Part shown: in pieces, positions 49,319-61,479 of the stretch
Numbering within the stretch: position 1 is the stretch's first letter
Layout of the letters: every line of letters begins with the position of its first letter
From: Stachybotrys elegans
Lineage: Eukaryota > Ascomycota > Sordariomycetes > Hypocreales > Stachybotryaceae
Direction of reading: 5' to 3'
Assembly: GCA_020746835.1 (NCBI GenBank)
Contig: JAGPNK010000029.1
Span: 1-64,000, forward strand
Length of the DNA: 64,000 nucleotides
Notes under the pieces: generated by a model
Database searches by the model: none
What the model saw: the letters and a program-made list of their open reading frames with translations, nothing else
Told to the model about the DNA's origin: nothing
Made by a program: the position numbers and the translations under genes

Positions 49319-51198
49319 TGCGGGCACCGACCCAGAAGGCAACCCTTCTAAGGGGATACCGGTTCCCTGCTCTGTGAAAGGCCCTTCCTCATTAGATAGT
49401 AGCTAAGTCCTGTTTCGTACACATATTATCTCGTCTCCATCTATCAAAGCCCGGGCCTCGCTCCTCTCCAAGTCTCAGTTCAAAGGTCACCATGGGGGAA
49501 TGCCGTGTGAGGCGGATGCTACTATATTACTCCTCGATATCCTACCTTGACCTTCTGGAAATGACCCCAGGCTACCTCGATGGTCAATCTTAGATCCCTG
49601 GCGGCTCGTATCCTGCACAAGGACGGAAAATTTCTACCAGCGACGATTGGGCATAATGATGAGCCGAAATGGACAGATGGACTTGCCGAATACTGGATCG
49701 AATACCGGAGAAAGGAACGGGGTCTAGTAGATAATATACCCTCTCTGTCAGACCAGTCGAAATGAAAAATTTCCCCTTACATTTAACTCGTCGACAGCAT
49801 AACTCGACCTGCTATCAGATTTTGACTCGACCCTCTTCCATCTCTTTCCTGGGAGAAGATGGACCAACCGGCTGATACCCTGCCCCCCAAGGATGCGAGT
49901 TAGGCTGTTTATGCATTTGGTCACCTGATCATGCTACAACATCTAATCACACTTGCTATCGTCAGCTCCCCATAGCTGGAGTAGGGAGGGGGGAGAGCTA
50001 GGATGACGCAGGCCTCCCCGAGGAATGATGGGCTACATATATGCCTGTCCACTCCTGCAGGTCTGCCTTGCATCTGGTTGCCTTCTTGCACTTCCCCCCC
50101 GTCACTTCTCCATGGTTCGCAGCCTCATTGCAACAGCCCTGCACTGCCCTGTCCACCTAATTTGCTCTTGCCCAGCCCCCACGATCGCCATGTGCAACTA
50201 CGTCTACGTAAGTAGCACCATCAACATATTTCTACACCGTCCCGTGGCTAGACTAATATGTTCGTCTACAGCGAGAGTATAGTTGCGAGCACCACTACCA
50301 CCTGGTTGAGTCCTGGTGTCCAAAATACATTGTAACGGAAAAAAGATGTCCTCCAGTAGTTGTCTGTAAGGAGTACTGGTAGGCTGCCCTTATACAAAAG
50401 AAAAAAGTACATTGGCTAATAACACTTATATAGCGGTGACGAGATATGCGGTATGTCGATGTCTTGCGCAGTTCACATCGTCTAGCTAACTTCTTCGCCA
50501 CAGGTGCATGCCGTGAACGCCAACAGCCTAGCAATCACCCGTGTGCCAAGATGGTATTCCGCCGTGTCTCATCCATACCACCACCGCGTCTCTGCCTAGA
50601 AGGGGAGCTCTTTGCGAACGATCCACCCCTGTATTATCCGATGTATACCGCCTCGACCACCATGCTGCGGTAGCCTCGCTCTCTCGGGATGAGACTGACG
50701 CTCGCTCGCACGCCGGCCAACGCCTCTGTCTAAATGTGCACGGGATTACATAGTATTTAACAGTAATAATATGCCTCGCCAGAATGCCTTTCTGTATCTT
50801 TTCATGTCGTATGTCCCCTGTCCTACGTTCTGGCCTTTGGCCATTGGCAGGATCCATGCCAGCGCATTCACATGGACTGCCTGACCACCACTTTCCCTTG
50901 CCCCCTGCTACACAAGGTAGCATTCTTTCAAAGACCCCCTTGGCGAAGAAGATGGAGGGTGGCCGAGTCATCACCCTTAACAAGGCAGGTGAGCCAGAAG
51001 TCCGTTCTCTCTTGCCCCTTTACTACATATGGTACACATACCCCTCATCGGCCTGCCACCCGTCATCAGCCAGCCACGTCGACCTGCGGCCTTTAACCGA
51101 ACTGTCGATAAAACATATCTCTGCCCATCTGTCTCAGCGTTCTTCTTTCTACGCCTGCTTTTCTATTCAATTCTAGTCAGATCGCTCAACTGCCCACC
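49319..51198. other. intergenic with diverged duplicated blocks, no supported gene
   Basis: Contains the second copy of the 48.66 kb block (49727-49775), the second copy of the 45.40 kb block (50030-50115) and the first copy of a block repeated at 54.18 kb (about 50866-50975). A 61-codon frame at 49580-49765 looks protein-like (IGHNDEPKWTDGLAEYWIEY) but is isolated. Confidence 0.5.
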
Positions 51199-52323
51199 AT
51201 GCCGCCATTATCCTTCCTTCTATCTTTGTTGGCGCTTTGTGCCTTGATCGGTGCCCAGGATATCTGCAAACCTGTATCGCTCTTCAAACATGCTCATTGC
51301 CCTCTACCAAGTCGCCTTCTATCATCGGACCATCCTATTATAAGTCTCTCCAGAGACCATGACAGGCTACAGAAAGATCTGGAAGACACATACCGCAATG
51401 GGGGACAAATACTCAAGGAATACTTTTATGATCATGGTAACTGGGACAGTGTCGCTCAAAAATCACCTCAGACTGATGGTGATCTTGATCTTCTGTACCA
51501 ACACATGCCACATATTGTTGGAAAATTGGAGAGCTCATCGATAATCTTTGAGCTTGGTCCAAGGTATTTGCCATCACCCATGCCAGGTAAAGATGCTAAC
51601 ATCGTACCAGCACATACATGAAAAAGTCACGCGCCATTCTCGATGCACTCGAAGCGACCGGATTCCACTACTGGTACGTCCTGGTGGAATATAACCAGGA
51701 TATCATCTCCAAGATCGAAGAACTACAGAAGGATTATAGTCGGATCACCTTCATTGTTATATGCGGAGACTTCGACCAAGCCTTTCCTATAGCACGAGAG
51801 TTAGCCCATGGGAGAACAGCAGCCTTAATTTCTTTGGGAAGCACCTACACAAATGCCGAAAGGAACGTCCTTGGCAACAGGTTTGGGACCTGGGGTAGCA
51901 TTGTCTCTGCCATGGGAGTTAGCCAAGACTTGAAAGCAAAAGAACAGGCGGATGACTGGCACAAACATTACCATTCCCCGGAAATGATGAAATTCATCTT
52001 CGACGCATTCAAACGGGCCGATAAAATAATTGGAAAAACTTTGTTCAGTGACTCGATACCGCTACGATGCCGTCACACACCGACCAGCCACGCCTATAGG
52101 TTTCGACTTAATAACGGCGAGATCATTGAAGTCTTCCTATCCATCAAATCCAACGACGCGGCCATACTGGACCCCTCAATCCACAAGCCAATGGTCTTCA
52201 GCGAAGTCTTGGGCGCTGAGAGTACAACAATGAGTAAGTTCAATCTCTCTTACAATGGCATGATCTATTCTAATACCACTAGAATTATTTATTTTCGATA
52301 ATCCCCACGTGAGGGAGGAATAA
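51199..52323 (+). CDS. EgtD/EasF-like SAM-dependent methyltransferase, divergent, 342 aa
   Basis: Exons 51199-51563, 51611-52233 and 52283-52323. Introns are 47 bp (GCTAAC branch, ACCAG) and 49 bp. Spliced, it reads IIFELGPSTYMKKSRAILDA, LEATGFHYWYVLVEYNQDII, FIVICGDFDQAF, ALISLGSTYTNAERN and WHKHYHSPEMM, which follow the order of the histidine-specific methyltransferase family (motif I E.G...Y..K...LL.ALE, later LSLGS..GN). The family includes ergothioneine EgtD and the ergot N-methyltransferase EasF. The glycines of motif I are partly replaced (ELGPST), and the family's C-terminal region is short, so activity is doubtful. The first 20 residues (MPPLSFLLSLLALCALIGAQ) look like a signal peptide, unusual for this cytosolic family. 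Confidence 0.65.
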
Positions 52324-52984
52324 GAAGTCAAACGCAGCTCCCCCCGACTACATATGCTTTGCTGCCGCAGGCGCAGCCCCTTCATTGTTCTCTGGCTCCG
52401 GCCAACGGGTGATGGCAGCTACGGTCTGACAATTCCTTCATTGCTTGATTCTGTTCTTTGGTCCTGCGGGTAGCATATACTATTGTCCTTTTTCTCTCGC
52501 TGCATGCATCTACTCCATCATAAGAAGCCAAATGATCATGTATGTAGACGGGAGATGATGGGGGAGTCGTCTTAAGCTACAGCCAATCAATTCAACTGTC
52601 TACCTACGCTTCCATTGCTAAGCCCTGCTATTGTAATGGCAGTGCTGGGATATCCACTTCGCAGAGGAGAGTAGACACGCGGCACGCTGACATGTGATTA
52701 GAGATTGAGAGGGAAGCTGACGAGTTGGCACGATCGCAACGACGGCAGCTGGTGGGCCGAGACTCAGCTCGAATCACTCAGCTCGGGTGTCCGCCCATCA
52801 CTCAGGTCACTCTCTCTTCGGCCTCCCCGATGGATTACTCTTCTAGCCATCTCCTTATTATCTCCCTAGAACGCACATTATTTTATCACTACTTCTCGAC
52901 CATCTTCCTTCTACCAATATCGCCATTAGCATCACGCATAATAACTGCCACTTACACGGAATTATCCCACTTCAAATCATTGCA
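52324..52984. other. intergenic
   Basis: Contains the presumed promoter and leader of the bZIP gene, with pyrimidine-rich stretches at 52840-52940. No other feature. Confidence 0.4.
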
Positions 52985-53805
52985 ATGGCCCAAGCAGCCT
53001 CAGCCAACTTAAGCAATGCCCCAAGGCGCAAAGGCATGTCTATCTTCCTCATTATTCTCCCTGAAGCGCCCTCACCAGAGATGTATCTGACTTGGTAGGA
53101 ATTGCAGGAACCCGCCGTGTCTCAAGCTTGAGTCCTGCTCAGCTAGAACGCAAGCGTGCCAACGATCGTGAAGCTCAGAGAGCCATCCGACAACGTACCC
53201 GCGTACACATTGAGACGCTCGAGACCGATGTTGAGAGCCTCAAGGCCTCTACTTCTTTCAAGAACCTCCAGGCCCTCTCTCAGCGCAATGAAGAGCTCGA
53301 AAGGGAGATAGCGGCCCTTAAGGAGGCTCTCAATGCCGCCAGCGGCCTTCGGACGGCTTCCTATTCTCTCGGAACTGGCGACTGCACTTGTCTCGACTGC
53401 AGGCCGCCCCCCTATGCCATCCAAAACCCGGAACAATGGTTGCCCGCTACACCTGCCGTATCCAACTTTTCCTCGGGCGTGCCCAGCCCAACGTCGTCCG
53501 TACTTGACCCCTCCAACAGCCGCGAAACCAGCAGTGCCTTGAGCAGCAGCGCCGGTTACCTCATGGAACCCAATTCCGGCGGTTACAGGGTTATGGATTC
53601 CCAGCTGGAGGGAGGCAGGCCAATGGTGATGGGGATAATCACGCCCCCCGTTGTAGCTGCCCAGACCCATCAAGATCAGATGCTCTTTATCCCCGGAGAT
53701 CATATCCAGCTGCCTGTACGAAGTCGCTGGGAACTAACCCGTGGGGTTACAGGATTTCCCGATGGATCGGGAAATCCTATGGAGTCATTTACGTCATTGA
53801 GCTAG
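52985..53805 (+). CDS. bZIP transcription factor, 248 aa, GC-AG intron
   Basis: Exon 1 52985-53033 encodes MAQAASANLSNAPRRKG. A 74 bp intron (53034-53107) begins GCATGT and ends GCAG. Exon 2 53108-53805 continues TRRVSSLSPAQLERKRANDR, EAQRAIRQRTRVHIETLETD. The basic region (N-x-x-A-Q-R-x-x-R form: NDREAQRAIR) is followed by a leucine zipper-like stretch (VESLKASTSFKNLQALSQRN, EELEREIAALKEALN). A Cys-containing segment (GDCTCLDCRPPPY) and a Ser/Pro-rich region come next. This is the common fungal bZIP type that sits beside secondary metabolite or stress genes. No gene cluster is apparent here, although the methyltransferase-like gene is its upstream neighbour. Confidence 0.8.
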
Positions 53806-56092
53806 ATGAATGTATGTACCACCGTTCTTTGATGTTGACCGAAGGGATAGTCGATATCCAGCAAGCATCCCCCATCACAAGTGGACCCCAACGGGTGGGC
53901 TGCCATTACAACACTCCTGTGAGTGTTGTTGGACCGACACTTCTCTGGTTCTTCATGTAATTATAACAGCCGATGGGCGAGACTGGTGCCCGTAGAAATG
54001 TACGCATTCTAGCTCGATCAAAGTCTATGCTGTTGAGGCCTGTAGCAGCAACTGAACTACACTCAAAAATTTGAGGTAGAGAGAAGGATGAAACCAGGAC
54101 ACGCATCAACACTCAGCACCAAGACCAACGCGCACTTCAATGATATCTGCCAGGATCTGGAGGAGGGTGCCACGAGCTGTCTGACCACCACTGTCCCTTC
54201 CCCCCTGTAGCCCAAGGAAGATGGAGGGAGGTCGAGACTCACAATTATCGCTATTATCCTGCTCTGTTATCAGCCCTCCTCATCTAGGCCTTGCCAAACT
54301 CATTGATGGGTCCACGTCCCCACACACCACATATCCCACATCCTGTATATGGCGGTCATCGGGGACAGGACCCGGCTTCTTGCCGCCGTTTCACTCGCAA
54401 GCGACCCTCCTTGCATGGCTGGTTGTGTCGACGGCCCCCATCCCTTGGTCACAGGACCATCACTTCCTCCTTATCAGCGATATAGCCGCCGGGACTTCTG
54501 TTCCCCCTGTACTTACCCCTCTACCTTGTTCCCTCCAGCTCGTATTGGGCCTGCAGTGGTACAGCCTTGCAGATGCACCTACCCCCCTCATGACGATGAG
54601 ATATGCTCGCTGTCCATGGGCCCGCCGCCACCGGCCGTCAGCAGTAGTGCCACCTGAGTGATGCGGAAGTTGGAGGCCGGTGCATGAGCGATGAGGCTCT
54701 GGAATCATCTCGCCCCTGATTTTGTGGGCATTGGGCAACCAGAATGCTACCGCCAATTGTCCGCGTCAGCGACGCTCCCCATAGGCGCGTGTACCATCAC
54801 TTCTCAAGGGGGACGGGCCGTGTGCGCAGGTGTGAAGGCCTTTGCGATATCAACTTGTTTGGTGTGGTTTGGCACCAAGCCTTGATCATGTATCTCTTTA
54901 CTGTCTTTATTTTTTCCTCGTTACCACAAGCAAAAGGTTGTTATATCCAGTTCTCAGACATGCACCACCAGGCAGGCGTTGTCTTGTTCCGATGTAGACA
55001 AGGAGCAAGCTACTTGCTCCATAGAGGGTCAGGCATTTCCCGTCCCGCCATCAGTACCTACTGGTACATGTATAGGGACGCGTCAAGGCGCGTCTCTATA
55101 CCTTGCATTTCTGGAGCAAATCAGGGACGGGATCAGGGGTCCGTATTGAGTCTTTGTATTCGCTCACGACTTGTGCACTGTGGACCGTGCTTTATGCTTG
55201 GATTATGATGATCATTTCTTTCTGCAGTTGCCGACCTACACGCATGCCTCCCCAGCCACCGTGACGGCACGTGTTTCCTTACTGTGCTGTTGCACAATAG
55301 CCTGGTTGCTCATTGGTCTACACGAAGTTGTTCTGACACCTGACTACCGGTTTGCTGCATTGCAGCCATTTCGCTCGCAAGTGACCCCCATCTCCGGCAG
55401 AGTGCTGTATGGTGCATTGGCTTAACTGGCTGATTGCTCTGTAGCCCCTATCTCTTGCCACTGGATCGCTACGTCCTTGAAGGAAGCGTCTTACCGAGGA
55501 TGTAGCCGCCGGACAAGGAACACCTGGTTATAGCGACAGGCGAGTCAAGCCTGACAAGTGGCTTGCAGGGAAGTGAGGAGGTAGGCACAGAAAGCCAGCT
55601 GTCTGCCACTAGATGTCGGCCACGTCGACTGCAATTGTGCCGCCTGAATCATCATCCTAGACTACATATGCATATATTAGCCGCGGCCACCTTGGCCGCC
55701 CTGACCGTCTCTTCCAAGCGACCCAATCCCATGTAGCATTGCGCAGGTTGCATTGATAGTTGGTGCTAGATTTGCCTTCGCCCACGACAACGCCTTGATT
55801 GGAGCACCCCTAACCACCGCATTATCGTCCCCGTCCATTACCTGGCTTACTATTCTCCTGCATTTGTAATGCAGTGCTGCGATGTCTTACGCCCCCAACC
55901 TGTCTTGCCACCGGGCATCCCTCGGCGATGAACTATAAGAACCCCTTTGGTCCTCCGATTGCAATGGATCTTTTCATTGCCTCAAGTCAATCCGGCATAA
56001 AACCACCCTAAGTATGTATATCCATTTCCTCTACTAGACTTCAACTAATTTTAGGGTTTGGAAGAAACTTTACCGAGAACTCAGTCAAAAAA
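53806..56092. other. 2.3 kb intergenic with diverged duplications and inverted repeats
   Basis: A block at about 54176-54250 resembles 50866-50975 (CTGACCACCACT.TCCCTT.CCCCCTG and AAGATGGAGGG.GG.CGAG). TTCACTCGCAAGCGACC at 54387 recurs as TTCGCTCGCAAGTGACC at 55369. Stem-loops cluster at 55002-55131. Open frames of up to 154 codons cross this DNA without family signals. Confidence 0.5.
55002..55131. repeat. cluster of inverted repeats
   Basis: GGAGCAAG-CTA-CTTGCTCC at 55002-55020 is a perfect 8 bp hairpin. TATAGGGACGCG and CGCGTCTCTATA at 55071-55100 pair 11 of 12 bases around TCAAGG. TTGCTCC (55014) can also pair with GGAGCAA (55113), and CCCGTCCC (55039) with GGGACGGG (55124). Confidence 0.7.
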
Positions 56093-56386
56093 ATGGCACA
56101 ACATAGGATTTATCGAAGTTCGGCGGAGATGCGCCGTAAGTAACGTGTTGACCTTTGTGATACATCCTAATAATATTCTATAGTCGGGTCAGATGTTACA
56201 GTGGTTGATAGAGGCCAACTCAAGGATCTACGCCTTCGTTGGGCCATCACCGGGGAAAACACTGGCGTTTTCACGGAGGAAGAACCTCTCATTATTGTAA
56301 GGCCTCGAAATCTAAATGACATGGTTTGGGATGCTATACCTCTGGGTATTATTTTCCTGGTGCTGGCTGGAGGCAAGCAAGCATAG
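56093..56386 (+). CDS. small hypothetical protein, two exons, 81 aa
   Basis: Exon 1 56093-56135 (MAQHRIYRSSAEMR) joins exon 2 56184-56386 in phase 1 over a 48 bp intron (GTAAGT, TTGACC, CTATAG). The second exon encodes VTVVDRGQLKDLRLRWAITG, FTEEEPLIIVRPRNLNDMVW and a hydrophobic end (PLGIIFLVLAGG). An upstream exon is possible, because the frame is open to an acceptor-like TTTTAG at 56050-56055. No family recognised. Confidence 0.45.
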
Positions 56387-56898
56387 CGATACATCTGTCA
56401 CAATAAATGATAGCACCTGTCCCCTGAGTCCAACATAGTCGCCCAAGTTGATGGAGGAAGAGGAGGCTCAGACATAGAGCCAGAGGTAGAGCTGGTTAGC
56501 AACTATGTGACGCACTCATTACACCCAGAGGCTTGCTAATGCAAGATGTTCACCGCCCCCACACTGCTCCAGGGCCGACCACCAAGCCAAGAGGATAAAC
56601 CAACACCATGACAACGTAGCATGTAGCTGCAGCTCCGTGGCCGAGAGCGGATACACTGGTTGTGTGGGGTGTTGTTAGAGCCAGGGGCGCTCGCAAAGTG
56701 GCAGGCCTGCAGGACGCCACAGCTGTGCAATAACACCTAGAGCCTGGCCTACTTATAATTAGCCCCTTATATCCTCACCCCACTCTCTTTGTTCAAGCCT
56801 ACTCTCCCTTTTCCCAACCAGATATTTTGTTCAAACTTCCTATCCCTACTATCGCTATTCTTTGACCAAGAATATCCAACAGCGGCCGTTTCATAGAC
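56387..56898. other. intergenic, promoter region of the F-box gene
   Basis: Pyrimidine-rich leader-like sequence at 56760-56890. No gene seen. Confidence 0.4.
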
Positions 56899-58412
56899 AT
56901 GATTCAACACCTCGCCCTTGAAGTGTGGGCCAACATCACCATCAATCTCTCTAATGGGGACATTTTGAACCTTGCCTTGTGCTGTAAGCGTTTCAATGAG
57001 TTCTTTAATGACTCAATGATAACGCGGCAACTGGTGGAAAACGTATGATGAGCATTTCTGATAGAGTTTCCATGATACTAATATGCTTATAGGAATATAA
57101 ATACACCGAAGAATATCAGGAGCTCCAGCAAAGCCATGATTATGAACAGGCACGCAAACGACTGAGAGATAGGCTTCTTGCCCAGCGAGCTATTCGGGAG
57201 GCTAAGCCATTTCTGGAAACCACTATTGGTCGAGCAAAGTCATTCATATATATGAATGGGGTGCTTGGCTATGTCTATGATGACGAGTTCCGCCTTTTGT
57301 ATCTTCGAAACATCACGCACAGCAAGCAGAGCAGGTCCCGCGTACAAGATATATGGATATCAGGAACCGGCAGTCATTGGTCGAATATGTGCGAGGTCAG
57401 GCCGATACATTTCAACTCCGACATATTATCATTTCTTTGCGTTTCCCCCGAGCCAAAGCAGTATTGGCTAGTTGTTGTGGATATAGGGCGACGCAAGGGC
57501 CCGTACAGTCAACCCCTTTCAGAAGAAAGTGGGTTATTCGTTCGAAATGACCACTCACACTTGTGGTATGGCATTCGTGAAGGCAACGAAGAGCGATGCT
57601 GGGTACTCAGAAGCTTGAACTTGGAAGCTGGAGAATGGGCTGACGACGTTATTCGGCTTCCCCATTCCGTTGGCATCATGGTAGGGGCAACTGTCTCTTT
57701 CGAGATTATCTCCAACTACCTGTACGCGATTTCTACCCCAGCCGGCTACAACGACCACACTGGTCATTTGGACGACGAGTACCGTGCATTTCAAATACCA
57801 ATTAATAACACTTCACCGAAAATGAGACAAACCCCATCCGGGTGGTGGCGCAGAGATCCATGGACGGGGTCGGACGAGCGTTACGAGACTCTATCGCTTA
57901 CTCAAGACGAAAGTTCTGGCTGCGTCTACGTCTTACACTCTCGAAAGCCAGACGGAGAGGTTAGAAGGTGCTATCGGAAGCTGCTCGAGTTCCCAGAGCT
58001 CGGGTTGGCCAAACAGGATCCAATGACTGGAGACATGGTTCGCGTGGATGATGGGGAGCGAGTACCTGAAGCGAACACTCTAATACGCCATTACAACCCG
58101 CACTCTCATACATTCATCAAGGTAATTATCGATAAGAGCGATCAAATCGGCCAATGTGTGCGTTTGGTGGTTAGCCGAGGGCTACCTCGGAGACATGCTG
58201 GACGCCTGGACTTAGTGAGCCGCGACGTTGAACGGAGGTCTGGACCCCTGGGGACACTGGATAATATGATATACAACACCGAAGACAGAACCTTTCTGAA
58301 ATGGGCGATGGATGAGTGGAATTTGGTATCAATGGACCTGTCCGGTATCCTTACACTTGTATCCTTCGACCCGAAAGCCCATCTTATGTCTAAATACCTA
58401 TGGGGCAATTAA
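56899..58412 (+). CDS. F-box protein, two exons, 487 aa
   Basis: Exon 1 56899-57042 and exon 2 57093-58412 join in phase 0 over a 50 bp intron with CTAAT/TTATAG. The first 45 residues, MIQHLALEVWANITINLSNG, DILNLALCCKRFNEFFND, are an F-box (L..E...NI...L...D...L.L.CK.F), the SKP1-binding module of SCF ubiquitin ligases. A basic helix (ARKRLRDRLLAQRAIREA) and about 380 residues of beta-rich sequence follow, with repeated W and Y positions (DIWISGTGSHWSNM, PSGWWRRDPWTGSDERYETL). They resemble the propeller-like substrate part of large fungal F-box families. The target is unknown. Confidence 0.75.
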
Positions 58413-58825
58413 CGATATAATATATATCGATTAGACGTGTTCTTAGTTTCATGCACCTGCAAAGACAACATAAGTTTTTGAATCTGAACATGCCACAGGT
58501 CTGATGGCCAATATGCGTTAGAATTTGAGAAGCGTTAAGGGGTATGTAGCACTACGACTGGCCCAATGGGGGAGGGGGGTGAGCATCCTGCATTAGCGAG
58601 CCTCCAGGTGTACGAGTAGTGATCACCACGTTGGCTTGGGGGCTTGCTCTACTCTAACGGGTCTCGATCCATGCTCTGAATCCATGCATAATGGCAGGGG
58701 CTTTGCTGCAAGGCAACCAGTTGCCAGTTGTGGCCTGGCGAACCACCTAGCTTCTATAAAGCCAGCCTTGTTCGGGAGTATGGCCACGCTTAGTGGTCGC
58801 ACTGGTACTCCTTCCTATCAAGAAC
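58413..58825. other. intergenic
   Basis: Contains the presumed promoter of the ABC transporter. An 86-codon frame at 58636-58896 overlaps its start in another frame and is not supported. Confidence 0.4.
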
Positions 58826-61479
58826 ATGGCGCACCCGCAAACTCCATGGATGTATACCATCCGATTATCTTGTGCATCGATTCTTCTGCCTCTTAACATT
58901 GTTGGCATATTTTTTCGCAAATCGAATGCTCAGCTTTACCCCAGACGTTTCTTGTCCCTTAACACAATTCTTACCTTTCAGATCATTCTGTATTTGATCA
59001 ATGCCGTGGTCTTTGTCACAGACTCGGTGAGCCAGGGCCAGCTGCCTGACCCCCTTCCCGCCTCCTCCGAGACCTTGCTTTTCATCGCTGCCTTGGTCTG
59101 GCTCGCCGCTTCCCCCCCAGATGAGAGGCCGTTCTGGTGGCTCGTCCCTTGCTGGCTCATTATGCTCGCTGCCGAATGCAATATCCTCCTTCCCCTCGCT
59201 TTCAGACACAGCCTTCATGGAATCACATCTCCGCGCGTGGGATGTGCAGCACTCCAGGCGACATTATGCATCGCAGCCATCGGACTATTTGTTTACTATC
59301 GCCTATGCAATAGATACAAGAAGTGCCCCACATCGAGCAACGACGACAATGAGGAAGAGGCGCCTGTCAAGGCCTCTGCTAGCGATGATATACTGGGCAT
59401 TTGTCGTCCCGCCACAGATGAGGTGAAAGAACTGGGTGGCTGGTGGCCTTTCATAAAGAAGTTCAGCATAATCCTCAAGTTCATGTGGCCATCTGGTAAC
59501 CGCAACCTGGAGATGCGCTTTATAGCTTCGGTCATTCTAGCCATAGTCGAGTGCGCCCTCAATTTCTGGAAAGCTCAGCAGTTGGCCAACTTCACAGACT
59601 ATCTTGCCGCAGGCGGCGGATCAAACCCTTGGCCACCATTTCTGTGGGTGTTTCTACTACAATTGGCAGCTTCGAAAGGCGGCATACCTTTCCTGCGCCA
59701 AACTTCATGGATAGCGGTGCAACAATATCGGACGAGGAATCTGAACACGACAGCCCATAGGCATATCATGAATCTGGGCGCTTTCTTCCACTCAGTCATG
59801 TCGCCAGCTGATAAAATCGAAGCTCTCAACAACGCCAGCTCCATTCCGGCTATCCTAGACGATGTATTTCTCGAGCTGGTGCCAAACCTCCTTAGCCTAT
59901 CCTCCGCCACGGTCAGCCTGCACCGGCGGTTCGGTCCCCTCATTATACTCATTCTGATCTGCTTAGCCATTTTTATGGTGCTGCTGGAGCTGAAATCACT
60001 GCCGGTTCTCGGGGCTGTTACGACAACTTCATGTCTAAACGTCATCAAGTAGCGCAGCGGCGCACTGATCATATCAATGCCTGGCAGACAGTCGATAACC
60101 ATAACCGAACCGAGGATGAGGTCTCTATGTACAATGTAGAGCAAGAAGACTGCATGAAGCACTATCTCAAGTATGCAAGCAACTTTTTCTTGGTCGGCGG
60201 CGCTAGCGATTGGATTGCTATAGCCTTCAAAACCTTGGCCTTGGCATTGGCCGCGTACCGAATCCAGGCCGGTCAAAACACAGTGGGCGATATGATTGCC
60301 CTTATTGGTCTGTTCGATTTGGTCGTATTCCCCCTCGAGTTCTTTATCAAGTTCTTTGACGAGAAGGTTGAGTGGTTGTTGAACGCCACGAAACTACGAC
60401 GAATAATGGAGTTACCGTGTGAAACAACAGCCGGGACCAAGACGCTGGAGCTGAGCGGCCGTGGGTGCGAGGTGCAATTCAAGAACATCGTGTTCTCCCA
60501 CAAAGGATCTGATACGAAGACCCTGGATGCGTTAAATCTTCATATCCGCGCTGGCACTAAAGTGGGCATTATTGGCGGCAGTGGATCCGGAAAGTCGACT
60601 CTGGCGGGTTTGATCATGGGAGACTACAAGGTCCACTCAGGCGAGCTCCTGATCGATGGCCACAACATCATGGACATCACAAGGGAATCGTAAGTTCTGC
60701 CCCATGTAGTGAATCTTTTGCACACATTGACCGGATACAGCATCCACGCCAATATAGCTAGAATGAACCAGGCCCCGCACTCCTTGCACCGTACCGTCAG
60801 GGAGAACGTCCAGTTAGGCCGGATGGAAGCAAGCGACCAGGAGATTATAGAGGCCTGTAGCCTAGCCAGAATCCATGGCGTGATCGACGGCAAGCCACTC
60901 AAATACGATACGGCAATGGGTAATGATGGGTCGTAAGTCAGATTCTCCTTGTCAAAGAACACGCTAACGTCCTCCCCAACAAAGACCCTTCTCTGGGGGT
61001 GAATGCCAGCGCATCTATATGGCACGCTTATTTCTTCAAAAGGACGCACGTATTATCGTAGTCGATGAGGGTACCAGTTCTGTAGACCCACGCATCGAAG
61101 CGGTCGTGCTAGAAAACCTCAAGAAACAGTTCAAGGACAAGACTATGATATTTATCACGTATGAAGTGACCTTTTTCTCTTTGTTTTTGTCTATCTAGGA
61201 TTGGTTGAGTTGACTAACCTTGATAACAGGCATAAAATATCGACATTGCGACAGCTGGACTTGATTGTCGTGCTTGGTCCTGGTGGTCGCATCATTGAAC
61301 AGGGGTCTCACGACGAACTGATGGCGAAGCGTGGCGAGTACTACGAACTGACTCGCATAAATGAGGGCCTGGAACCTCAGCCATTGCTAGTGATAAACCG
61401 ACCCTTGTATCTACAATTGCTAGCGAACAGTCCCTTGGGTATTTGCGATAGCTTGTGTCTATATTCAGTGTCTTTATAA
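58826..61479 (+). CDS. ABC half-transporter, HMT1/ABCB-like, with a frame break
   Basis: The protein starts at ATG 58826 (MAHPQTPWMYTIRLS). An N-terminal five-helix region is followed by a transmembrane domain (ALNFWKAQQLANFTDYL, TRNLNTTAHRHIMNLGAFFH) and the nucleotide-binding domain. NBD motifs: Walker A IGGSGSGKST, Q-loop ARMNQAPHSLHRTVRENVQL, signature FSGGECQ, Walker B RIIVVDEGTSS and H-loop ITHK. Later exons are 60741-60932, 60985-61158 and 61230-61479, joined by in-frame GT..AG introns of 51, 52 and 71 bp. Near 60020-60055 the frame shifts: the first ends CLNVIK at TAG 60052, and the second opens with TNFMSKRHQ..INAWQTV. Either a one-base deletion or a 56 bp intron with a weak donor (GTTCTC at 60004, acceptor CAG) explains it. 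Probably vacuolar or mitochondrial membrane. Confidence 0.78.

Noticed and set aside
53143..53703. 186-codon minus frame opposite the bZIP gene
   Set aside because: Antisense shadow. The plus strand has a clear basic region and zipper.
51199..53805. A secondary-metabolite cluster formed by the methyltransferase-like and bZIP genes
   Set aside because: No synthase, terpene cyclase, prenyltransferase or P450 gene lies nearby, and two neighbours are not enough.
54221..55208. Open frames of 146 and 154 codons
   Set aside because: Pro/Ser/Cys-rich sequence with no splice support, lying within diverged intergenic duplications.
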